A stretch of 64,000 nucleotides of DNA. Source: Paracoccaceae bacterium. GTDB taxonomy: Bacteria > Pseudomonadota > Alphaproteobacteria > Rhodobacterales > Rhodobacteraceae. Under the pieces are notes generated by a model that made no database searches, was not told where the DNA came from, and saw only the letters and a program-made list of their open reading frames with translations. The number at the start of each line of letters is the position of its first letter. Within the stretch, counting starts at the first letter, position 1. A program made the translations under genes and the position numbers. This document shows, in pieces, positions 57,282-64,000 of this stretch. The stretch covers positions 310,001-374,000 of the forward strand of contig JAQWQJ010000089.1 in assembly GCA_029244725.1 (NCBI GenBank), in the 5' to 3' direction.

Positions 57282-58067
57282 ATGCTGTCTTACCAGCACA
57301 TTTACCACGCAGGAAATCTTGCAGACGTGCAAAAACATGCTTTGCTATGTTGGATGCTTGAGTATCTGTGCCGCAAAGATAAACCGCTATCTTATTTCGA
57401 AAGCCACGCTGGACGAGGCCTTTATGATCTAGGCTCGGAAGAAGCGCATAAAACCGGTGAGGCCGCCAAGGGCGTTCAAGTCGTTTTAGACGATTGGTTT
57501 GAGGTCACTCATCCTTATCGTCATGCGCTTGAGGCGATCAAAGAGAAACATGGCGTAGAAGCTTATGGGGGCTCCCCAGTATTGGCCACGCAGTTTAAAC
57601 GTAAGGGTGATAGCCTAATGATGTGTGAACTGCATCCGCAGGAGTGTGAAGCCTTGCGCGTGGCTATGCGCGGCTCTGGCGCCCGTATCCTAAAGCAAGA
57701 CGGTCTAGAGGTCGCTCAGAGCTTTGCGCCGCCCACACCACGGCGGGGGCTTATGCTGATTGATCCCAGTTATGAAGTGAAAAGCGACTATGACACGCTG
57801 GCCAATGCTTTGCCTCAGTTGCATCGTAAGTGGAACGTCGGCGTCATCGCGCTTTGGTATCCGATCTTGAAAAGTGGCATTCAGGCCTCGATGGTTGGTC
57901 AACTTAAGACCGTCCTGCCCGACGCGCTTTGCCACGAAGTGCGCTTTCCGCCCGTCAGAGAAGGTCACCAAATGATCGGCTCTGGCATGTTCATCGTTAA
58001 CCCACCTTTTGGGATTAAAGCGGAAATGAAACGGTTGAATGGCCTTTACGATGCTTTGAATGCTTGA
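57282..58067 (+). CDS. rlmJ: 23S rRNA (adenine-N6) methyltransferase RlmJ
   Basis: Methylates adenine 2030 of 23S rRNA (E. coli numbering). The 261 residues contain LSYQHIYHAGNLADVQKHALL, YFESHAGRGLYDL and LMLIDPSYEVKSDYD, the catalytic loop, which here reads Asp-Pro-Ser-Tyr instead of the usual Asp-Pro-Pro-Tyr. Hairpin copy C directly precedes it. Confidence 0.93.
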   Translation: MLSYQHIYHAGNLADVQKHALLCWMLEYLCRKDKPLSYFESHAGRGLYDLGSEEAHKTGEAAKGVQVVLDDWFEVTHPYRHALEAIKEKHGVEAYGGSPVLATQFKRKGDSLMMCELHPQECEALRVAMRGSGARILKQDGLEVAQSFAPPTPRRGLMLIDPSYEVKSDYDTLANALPQLHRKWNVGVIALWYPILKSGIQASMVGQLKTVLPDALCHEVRFPPVREGHQMIGSGMFIVNPPFGIKAEMKRLNGLYDALNA

Positions 58068-58121
58068 CGTTTCGCTTCTAAGACCAATCTATTCACTACA
58101 AAGACTAACAGGAGAGATTGG

Positions 58122-58415
58122 ATGCCAAAAGGCTATTGGATCGCGAACAACATCGTCCACGATGCAGGGAAGTATGAAGAGTACAAAGCCCTCAACGCTG
58201 TTGCGTTCAAAAAGTATGGGGCGAAATTTCTAGTCCGCGCTGGAGAGCAACAAAGCCGCGAAGGGGACGCACACCCCCGCACGGTTGTACTTGAGTTTCC
58301 AAGCTACCAAGCTGCTGTTGAGTGCTACGACTCATCCGAATACAAAAAGGCGCTGCAACTGCGTTTGGGCATAGCAGACAGTAATTTAATCATAGTTGAA
58401 GGGTACGACGGCTAA
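58122..58415 (+). CDS. DUF1330 family protein
   Basis: A 97-residue ferredoxin-like fold protein of the DUF1330 family: PKGYWIANNIVHDAGKYEEYKA, FLVRAGEQQSREGDAHPRTVVLEFPSY, ECYDSSEYKKALQLR and LIIVEGYDG. The function is unknown. GGAGAG precedes the ATG. It is separated by 2 bases from the TerB gene and probably cotranscribed with it. Confidence 0.92.
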   Translation: MPKGYWIANNIVHDAGKYEEYKALNAVAFKKYGAKFLVRAGEQQSREGDAHPRTVVLEFPSYQAAVECYDSSEYKKALQLRLGIADSNLIIVEGYDG

Positions 58416-58417
58416 TC

Positions 58418-58855
58418 ATGTTCTCAAAATTTCTGACTTCCGTCCTAAGTGGCGAACCTGCGACTCTTCCAGACTCGGATGCCCGTCTAGCGTTAACGGC
58501 GCTTATGGTGCGGATTGCCCGCGCTGACGAGTTTTACGACGACGCCGAGGCTGCCCACATCGACCGGATCGTTATGCAACGCTATGACGTGACCCCTTTC
58601 GAAGCAGCAGAGCTGCGGCGCGAAGCTGAAGAGGCAGAAGCCAAGGCCGCAGACACGGTTCAATTCACCCGCGCCATCAAGGATGCTATTCCGCTAGAGG
58701 ATCGAATGGCGGTGGTTGAGGCCCTGTGGGCCGTTGCCCTTGCCGATCAAGAGCGAGATCCCGAAGAGGACAGCTTGTTGCGGTTGGTATCCAACCTTTT
58801 GGGGATCAATGATCGCGACAGCGCGCTTGCCAGACAAAGGGTTGCCAGCAAATGA
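58418..58855 (+). CDS. TerB-like tellurite resistance family protein
   Basis: A 145-residue all-helical protein with the TerB pattern: LALTALMVRIARADEFYDDAEAAHIDRIV, then MAVVEALWAVALADQERDPEEDSLLRLVSNLLGI. Acidic residues at the two helix pairs may bind metal. Many TerB-like proteins have no role in tellurite resistance. It overlaps the next gene by ATGA. Confidence 0.88.
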   Translation: MFSKFLTSVLSGEPATLPDSDARLALTALMVRIARADEFYDDAEAAHIDRIVMQRYDVTPFEAAELRREAEEAEAKAADTVQFTRAIKDAIPLEDRMAVVEALWAVALADQERDPEEDSLLRLVSNLLGINDRDSALARQRVASK

Positions 58856-59586
58856 TCGCGGCGCTTGGCATGTATGACCGTCCAGAAGTTGCGCATGCCA
58901 ACGACGCCCTTTGGAAACTTATTCGCGACAATCTCGGATACGGGCCTGACGCATTGACCCGAGATATGCCGTTTTGGGATATCTGGCGGTCGCCGGATTT
59001 ATTGTTGTCTCAAACCTGCGGATTACCGTTTCGATCTGGTTTGCACAAACACGTAAAACTGGTCGGAACCCCAGATTACGGCCTACGCGACTGTGCGCCC
59101 GGATATTACCATAGCGTTATCGTCGCGCGGCGGTCCTCAGGCGAAAGCCTAGCGAATGTTTCGGCGCTAAGTCTGGCTTACAACGAACGCTTGTCACAAT
59201 CAGGTTGGGCAGCGTTTTGGGATCACATTCCTAGAGGCGAAGAACCAAAAGATTTGATTGAAACAGGCGGTCACGCGGCGTCAGCAAAAGCCGTCGCGGA
59301 TGGCACAGCCGATATTGCGTCATTGGACGCTCTGACTTGGGAGCTTATACACCAGTTCGATGCATTTGCCGATCAACTTGAGGTAATTGCAACGACCCGT
59401 CCAACCCCTGGATTGCCCTATATAACCGCAGAAGGCAGGGATTTCACGGCTATACGCGACGCCGTCAAAAATGCGATTGCTGCGTTGGGCGATGACATGC
59501 GTGAATTGCTTCATTTGAAGTCACTTGTTGAAATTCCATCCGACAAATACCTTGCTATCCCGATGCCGCCAAATATAGACGCCTGA
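58852..59586 (+). CDS. PhnD/SsuA-like binding-protein fold without signal peptide
   Basis: A 244-residue protein that resembles phosphonate/sulfonate periplasmic binding proteins: MYDRPEVAHANDALWKLI, LLLSQTCGLPFRSGLHKHVKLVGTP, YYHSVIVARR, and ADIASLDALTWEL. It lacks a signal sequence and has no ABC permease partner beside it, so it may work in the cytoplasm. It is coupled by ATGA to the TerB gene. The ligand is unknown. The frame begins right after the TerB gene and no upstream exported start exists. Confidence 0.78.
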   Translation: MIAALGMYDRPEVAHANDALWKLIRDNLGYGPDALTRDMPFWDIWRSPDLLLSQTCGLPFRSGLHKHVKLVGTPDYGLRDCAPGYYHSVIVARRSSGESLANVSALSLAYNERLSQSGWAAFWDHIPRGEEPKDLIETGGHAASAKAVADGTADIASLDALTWELIHQFDAFADQLEVIATTRPTPGLPYITAEGRDFTAIRDAVKNAIAALGDDMRELLHLKSLVEIPSDKYLAIPMPPNIDA

Positions 59587-59701
59587 CTGCCGCTACGGTA
59601 ACTAACCCATATTTTCTTGCAATTACCACGTTTTAGACGTTGCATACGCTCCAGCGCTTTTGCCTGCTCGCGCCAGCGCCCTTGAAATAAAAGAGGTCTT
59701 A

Positions 59702-60478
59702 ATGACGGACACAACGCCCGTTATCGAAATTCGCAATCTCCACAAAAGCTACGGCGCGTTGGAGGTATTAAGAGGTGTCGACATCTCTGCGATGAAGGGC
59801 GACGTCGTTTCGCTTATCGGATCGTCCGGCTCAGGGAAATCAACCCTACTGCGATGCGCCAACCTATTAGAAGACAGCCAACAGGGGGACATCCTGTTTA
59901 AGGGCGAACCCGTTGAATGGAAGGGCGAAGGGCTGCACCGACGGCCAGCAGACGCCAAGCAAATCCTGCGCATCCGCACGAACTTGTCGATGGTATTCCA
60001 ACAGTTCAACTTGTGGGCCCATATGACCATCCTGCAAAACGTGATGGAAGCCCCGGTAACGGTTCTTGGCCGTGAACGTGACGAAGCCGAAGCGGCCGCG
60101 CGTAAATACTTGGATAAGGTCGGCATCGGCGACAAATGCGATGTTTGGCCAGCACAACTTTCTGGCGGCCAGCAACAACGCGCGGCTATTGCACGCGCGC
60201 TTTGCATGGAGCCAGAAGCGTTGTTATTTGACGAACCCACCTCGGCTCTCGATCCCGAGTTGGAACAGGAAGTGGTTAAAGTTATCAAAGACTTGGCCGC
60301 TGAAGGGCGTACCATGCTATTGGTGACGCACGACATGAAAATGGCCAAGGATGTGTCGGATCACGTTGTGTTCCTGCATCAGGGCCGGATCGAGGAACAG
60401 GGACCGCCGGACAGTTTGTTCGGATCGCCCCAAACTGAACGACTGCGTGGTTTCTTGTCTGCAACGACGCATGACTAA
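59702..60478 (+). CDS. Polar amino-acid ABC transporter ATP-binding protein
   Basis: The ATPase of a HisP/OccP-type importer. The 258 residues show Walker A GSSGSGKSTLL, the ABC signature LSGGQQQRAAIARAL, Walker B LLFDEPTSALD and the switch His in VTHDM. It heads a four-gene cluster (ATPase, binding protein, two permeases). The ATG at 59702 is used; the frame is open from 59660. Confidence 0.93.
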   Translation: MTDTTPVIEIRNLHKSYGALEVLRGVDISAMKGDVVSLIGSSGSGKSTLLRCANLLEDSQQGDILFKGEPVEWKGEGLHRRPADAKQILRIRTNLSMVFQQFNLWAHMTILQNVMEAPVTVLGRERDEAEAAARKYLDKVGIGDKCDVWPAQLSGGQQQRAAIARALCMEPEALLFDEPTSALDPELEQEVVKVIKDLAAEGRTMLLVTHDMKMAKDVSDHVVFLHQGRIEEQGPPDSLFGSPQTERLRGFLSATTHD

Positions 60479-60502
60479 AACTTAATACTAAGGGAGAAAA
60501 TA

Positions 60503-61225
60503 ATGAAAAAACTAATCCTATCAACGGCTGCGTTAGCAATCTCTGCTGGCATGGCAATGGCCGGTAGCCACTCAGTTGTCCGCATGGGTACCGAAGGCGC
60601 GTATGCACCGTGGAACTTCATCAACGACGCTGGCGAAGTTGACGGCTTTGAGCGCGAATTAGGCGACGAGCTGTGTGAGCGCGCTGCTTTGACATGTGAG
60701 TGGGTCACAAACGAGTGGGATTCAATTATTCCAAACCTCGTTTCGGGCAACTACGACACAATCATCGCCGGCATGTCTGTCACTGATGAGCGTGACGAAG
60801 TGATCGACTTCACAATGGCTTACACGCCACCAGATCCGTCTGTGTTCCTTGCTATGGATAGCGGTCTAGACGTCACCAGCGGTGTAATCGCAGCGCAAAC
60901 AGCAACCATCCAAGCGGCATTCATCGCCAACGCAGGCTGGTCACTGGTTGAGTTCTCGACACCAGAAGAAACCGTAGCGGCTGTCCGCAATGGCGAAGCT
61001 GATGCTGTTCTTGCTGACCAAAGCTACCTTGCTTCGTTCGCAGGTCAGGACGGTTTGGTTCTGCTTGAAAGACAAGAGCAAATTGGCGGCGGCGTTGGCA
61101 TGGGTATCCGTGAAAGCGACGGCGAGCTGCGCGAGAAGTTCAACGCAGCAATCCAATCTATGAAAGACGACGGCACACTCAATACTCTCATTGAAAAATG
61201 GGAAGTTGCGTCGACGTTCCAGTAA
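60503..61225 (+). CDS. Amino-acid/opine ABC substrate-binding protein
   Basis: A 240-residue periplasmic binding protein with a signal peptide cleaved near AMA. It matches the SBP_bac_3 family (MGTEGAYAPWNFINDAGEVDGFERELGDEL, FTMAYTPPDPSVF). The substrate is probably a basic or polar amino acid or an opine-like compound. AGGGAG precedes the ATG. A strong hairpin follows the stop codon and separates it from the permeases. Confidence 0.92.
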   Translation: MKKLILSTAALAISAGMAMAGSHSVVRMGTEGAYAPWNFINDAGEVDGFERELGDELCERAALTCEWVTNEWDSIIPNLVSGNYDTIIAGMSVTDERDEVIDFTMAYTPPDPSVFLAMDSGLDVTSGVIAAQTATIQAAFIANAGWSLVEFSTPEETVAAVRNGEADAVLADQSYLASFAGQDGLVLLERQEQIGGGVGMGIRESDGELREKFNAAIQSMKDDGTLNTLIEKWEVASTFQ

Positions 61226-61234
61226 AAACTATTC

Positions 61235-61261
61235 AGCCCGCGCAGTTTAACTGTGCGGGCT
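61235..61261 (+). terminator. Intra-operon hairpin after the binding-protein gene
   Basis: AGCCCGCGCAG and CTGTGCGGGCT form an 11-bp stem (one G-T) with a 5-base loop. The downstream tract AAATATTT is weak, so it probably stabilises the binding-protein message or attenuates rather than fully terminates. Confidence 0.75.
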
Positions 61262-61272
61262 AAATATTTGAT

Positions 61273-62157
61273 ATGTTTAGCTATTGTATTGATCCAGAAG
61301 TATTAGGCCAATTCCGATGGCTGTCGTGTTACCTGACAACAGGCAAGCACTTTGCATTCTATGGATCATTCGCAACCGTCCTAATTTTATTAGCGATCAC
61401 AGCCCCAACCGCCCTAGCGTTCGGTTTTGGCGGCGCATCCATTGCACGCTCTCGGATCGGCCCAATCAGTTGGATCGGTAAGGGCTACATCGCTATCGTT
61501 CGCGGCGTCCCAGACATCGCGTTTTTCTTATTCTTTGTCATTGCGCTGGATCAGGCGTTTGAATTCGCGCGCCACAAAGTCATTTGCCCCGAATGGAACG
61601 AACCCATTCGCCAAGGTAGCGACTTCATTGTCTGTAAGGCTGCCAAACTGCCGCTTGGAAATGCACCTCAGTGGATACATGAAACCTACGGCTTTTTCCT
61701 CGCGGTCTTAACATTTGCGATCGTGTTTGGCGCCTTTGCTGCCAACGTGATTTTTGGTGCCATGCGCGCCGTTCCCAAAGCCCAGCTTGAAACAGCCGAG
61801 GCTTATGGCATGAGCCGCCGTCAGACATTCTGGCGCATTCTTGTGCCGCAAATGTGGGTCTTTGCCCTGCCCGGCCTGTCGAACCTATGGATGGTCTTGA
61901 TCAAGGCCACCCCGCTTTTATTCCTGCTCGGTGTTGAGGATATAGTCTATTGGGCCCGTGAACTCGGCAGCACTAAGAACGCTAAATTCACTTCGTACCC
62001 CCATGGCGATTGGCGGATGCAGTATTTCTTTTTCTTGCTGGTCTTCTATTTGGCCTTCACCAAAGTGTCCGAAGTTGTTCTCGACCGGATTATGAAACGC
62101 CTAACCCACGGACAAGCCACCGCTGGTGGCGAAGCCCAAAGGAAGGCCGCCGTATGA
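61273..62157 (+). CDS. Polar amino-acid ABC permease 1
   Basis: A 294-residue membrane permease of the HisQ/M type with an extra N-terminal and a central loop (about 95-135). The EAA loop reads ETAEAYGMSRRQTFWRILVPQ. No obvious ribosome binding site precedes the ATG, which sits 11 bases after the hairpin. It overlaps permease 2 by ATGA. Confidence 0.9.
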   Translation: MFSYCIDPEVLGQFRWLSCYLTTGKHFAFYGSFATVLILLAITAPTALAFGFGGASIARSRIGPISWIGKGYIAIVRGVPDIAFFLFFVIALDQAFEFARHKVICPEWNEPIRQGSDFIVCKAAKLPLGNAPQWIHETYGFFLAVLTFAIVFGAFAANVIFGAMRAVPKAQLETAEAYGMSRRQTFWRILVPQMWVFALPGLSNLWMVLIKATPLLFLLGVEDIVYWARELGSTKNAKFTSYPHGDWRMQYFFFLLVFYLAFTKVSEVVLDRIMKRLTHGQATAGGEAQRKAAV

Positions 62158-62960
62158 GTTGCTGGGAAACAGTCGCGGACTATGCATTCCGCTCAATCGG
62201 CTTCGGAGAGCGCCTGCTACCGCGATCAGATTTCACGATCTGTCAGCAAGCGACGTTGATCGGCTCTGGCATGATCTGGAATGTTTACTTCGGGGTGGTC
62301 GCTTTGTTTTCAGGCTTTGTGATGGCCACCGTTCTAGCGCTTGGAAAAGCGTCGCAAAGTTTCTGGCTTCGCAAACCATCGGAATGGTTCATCTTCCTAT
62401 TCCGCGGCTCTCCTCTGTTTATCCAGTTTTTCTTTGCCTACTTCCTGTTCTTGAACTTAAAACAGGCGGTCCCGATATTCTCACCGTTCACCGCAGCGTG
62501 GCTTGGGGCTTTGGTCGTCTTGTTTTGCAACACTGCTGCCTACTCGGGTGAGATTTTCTATGGCGCGCTGCTGTCGATCCCCAGGGGCGATATTGAGGCA
62601 GCAGATGCCTATGGGTTCTCAGGCATGACCCGCTTTCGCAAGATTACTTGGCCAACGATGCTGCGACTTGCCTGGCCGGCGTATACCAACGAGTCGATCT
62701 TTTTGTTTCATGCAACGACGTTGGTGTTTTTCTCTGGCTTTCCTGCATACCAACAAAAGGGGGATGCGCTTTATTACGCGAACTACTTCGCGGACAAGAC
62801 GTTCAATCCGTTCGTACCCTACCCGATCCTTGCAGGATACTTCATCATGTTGTCCCTGATTATCATCGGTTTCTTTGGCTTAATGAACAAACGATTGAAC
62901 CGGCACCTACCGCAAGAAGAACGGCGAAAGTTGCGCATTCGACCAAACATGATCCGCTAA
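62154..62960 (+). CDS. Polar amino-acid ABC permease 2
   Basis: A 268-residue permease of the same family. It has about five spans, WFIFLFRGSPLFIQFFF and the EAA loop EAADAYGFSGMTRFRKITWP. The start is the ATG overlapping the previous TGA. With the ATPase and binding protein it completes the importer. A terminator follows immediately. Confidence 0.92.
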   Translation: MSCWETVADYAFRSIGFGERLLPRSDFTICQQATLIGSGMIWNVYFGVVALFSGFVMATVLALGKASQSFWLRKPSEWFIFLFRGSPLFIQFFFAYFLFLNLKQAVPIFSPFTAAWLGALVVLFCNTAAYSGEIFYGALLSIPRGDIEAADAYGFSGMTRFRKITWPTMLRLAWPAYTNESIFLFHATTLVFFSGFPAYQQKGDALYYANYFADKTFNPFVPYPILAGYFIMLSLIIIGFFGLMNKRLNRHLPQEERRKLRIRPNMIR

Positions 62961-62964
62961 TAAA

Positions 62965-62993
62965 AAAGGCCGCCCCGAAATGGAGCGGCCTTT
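62965..62993 (+). terminator. Terminator after the ABC operon
   Basis: AAAGGCCGC and GCGGCCTTT form a 9-bp stem around an 11-base loop, five bases after the permease stop codon. An A run precedes it. Confidence 0.85.
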
Positions 62994-63177
62994 ATAATAT
63001 TTCAGTGGCGAAAGGGCCTACTTGTACAGCAGGGTTTCAGCTTGAATAAGCGTGTTCTCATTGGCAATCGAAGAATTCCTTCGCTTTGCACACCGTTGAC
63101 GCACTTTTTCGCCGCAACTGCAAAAAAGTCAAGCATATGACCTTGAATTACGTGGCGACCAATGGGATTGCCTCAAT

Positions 63178-63837
63178 ATGACACAGGAAAATCAAAAGCC
63201 CGTCGCCCTTATCACTGGCGCATCACGTGGTCTTGGCGCCGCTCTTGCGCTTGCATTGGCCCCTACGCATCACATCATCGCCGTTGGTCGCACCACTGGC
63301 GCGCTTGAGGAGTTGGATGATCGGATCAAGGCCGTTGGGGGTCAGGCGACTCTCGCGCCGATGGATATTCTGGTTGAAGACGCAATGGCCCAGCTGTGTC
63401 GCTCGATCTTTGATCGCTGGGGCAGCATTGCAATTTGGGCGCATACTGCGATCCATGCGGCACCGCTCAATCCTTCCGCTCATCTGAATTTCAAAGATTT
63501 CTCGCGATCAATGGAAAGCAACGCAACCGCCGTTGGGCGTTTGATCCCCTACGTATCACCGCTATTGGGCGACACTGGCGCGGCGCTTTTCTTTGACGAT
63601 AACAAAGCCGGCGAAAAGTTCTTTGGCTCATACGGCGCTAGCAAGGCTGCGCAGATGTCTTTGGCAAAATCGTGGCAGGCCGAGACCGTAAAGACCGGCC
63701 CCAAGGTTCACATTCTCGAACCGAACGCAATGCCAACGGCCCTTCGCGCCCGTTTCTTTCCGGGTGAAGATCGTGCACCGCTTGCTGACATCAACGACGA
63801 AGCGAAACGTCTATTGGGCGATGCCGGCCTGATTTAA
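63178..63837 (+). CDS. SDR-fold protein (YciK-like)
   Basis: A 219-residue short-chain dehydrogenase homologue. The coenzyme motif TGASRGLG (residues 14-21) and the YxxxK pair Tyr152/Lys156 (SYGASKAAQ) are present. The region where the catalytic Ser normally sits, about 13 residues before the Tyr, reads ALFFDDN, so the Ser appears to be Asp or missing. It may bind NAD(P) but have altered activity. It precedes surE with about 120 bases between. Confidence 0.85.
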   Translation: MTQENQKPVALITGASRGLGAALALALAPTHHIIAVGRTTGALEELDDRIKAVGGQATLAPMDILVEDAMAQLCRSIFDRWGSIAIWAHTAIHAAPLNPSAHLNFKDFSRSMESNATAVGRLIPYVSPLLGDTGAALFFDDNKAGEKFFGSYGASKAAQMSLAKSWQAETVKTGPKVHILEPNAMPTALRARFFPGEDRAPLADINDEAKRLLGDAGLI

Positions 63838-63956
63838 GGGCGTTGCATAATAGAATCGGTTTACTGGTTGGGACGCCTTAAAGATGTTCTAACGCTTGCC
63901 GCGTCCCCCCACCTGACCTAAGACTTCCCTAAAAAATAAGCGTAGAGGGTTCGGGC

Positions 63957-64000
63957 ATGCGCATACTAATCACCAATGACGACGGCATTAATGCGCCCGG
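63957..64000 (+). CDS. surE: 5'/3'-nucleotidase SurE (partial)
   Basis: The window ends 14 codons into this gene. The residues MRILITNDDGINAP contain the metal-binding Asp pair of the SurE N-terminus and match the family exactly. The rest lies outside the window. Confidence 0.85.
   Translation, partial: MRILITNDDGINAP

Noticed and set aside
62994-63177. Small RNA or tRNA between the ABC operon and the SDR gene
   Set aside because: No cloverleaf and no terminator. A small CGAAG/CTTCG hairpin near 63069 lacks a T tract. I see nothing else in this stretch.

Overview
The window is a chromosomal segment from an alphaproteobacterium, most likely a marine Roseobacter-group member of the Rhodobacteraceae. 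The pointers are a four-subunit sarcosine oxidase operon with a TfoX-like gene inside it, glyQ–DUF6446–glyS, a SAM-II riboswitch in front of metZ, folE2 as GTP cyclohydrolase, a DUF6524 gene, an N-terminally conserved acidic protein typical of Rhodobacterales, and an intergenic hairpin with a CCCCGAGG-ATATTT-type tail that recurs four times. I see no insertion sequence, prophage, integrase, CRISPR array, rRNA or tRNA. Gene density is high, and many neighbours overlap by ATGA, GTGA or TAATG.

Layout: 1-4.7 kb holds a DUF808 membrane protein, a GAPDH of apparently gluconeogenic type with a LacI-type operator, tryptophanase and Fe/Mn superoxide dismutase. 4.8-10.3 kb is the sarcosine oxidase operon soxB-tfoX-soxD-soxA-soxG (minus strand). 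10.5-12.4 kb is ccmI-ruvX-DUF1289. 12.4-16.1 kb has an RTX-repeat protein, a PhyH-like oxygenase coupled to a TauE/SafE exporter, and an EamA transporter. 16.1-25.2 kb is a long minus-strand run: folP, folB, a SleB hydrolase, a PPDK-like protein, glyS, DUF6446 and glyQ. 25.3-33.9 kb has a peptidoglycan-binding pseudo-protease, trkH, folE2, riboswitch-controlled metZ, yciB, an EamA transporter and ftsY. 34-45 kb has xseA, purD, an FG-GAP protein, a ferredoxin, an SOS-box-linked dnaE2 remnant, a lipoprotein, degP-DUF2065-hflC-hflK, gor and rpiA. 45-52.8 kb has sdaA, two tandem EamA transporters, thiN, a large acidic protein, DUF2842 and purA. 53-57 kb has a frameshifted DUF6524 gene, a cobalt-type nitrile hydratase cluster, secG and pyrG. 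57-64 kb has rlmJ, a DUF1330/TerB/PhnD-like trio, a polar amino-acid ABC transporter, an SDR and the first codons of surE.

Metabolic links: sarcosine oxidase sends one-carbon units into tetrahydrofolate, and folB, folP and folE2 supply folate. The glycine and serine it makes connect to sdaA and to methionine synthesis (metZ). gap, rpiA and purD/purA/pyrG are core carbon and nucleotide functions.

The most unusual items are: the dnaE2 C-terminal remnant directly behind a canonical alphaproteobacterial SOS box; a trypsin-fold protein that has lost all three catalytic residues; a PPDK homologue whose ATP-domain catalytic residues are replaced while its phospho-His and PEP domains are intact; a dispersed hairpin family whose tail looks like a ribosome binding site plus start codon; a single-base frameshift in the DUF6524 gene; and a perfect 15-copy hexamer inside ftsY. 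All assignments rest on reading the translated sequence and remembered family features. No database search was run.
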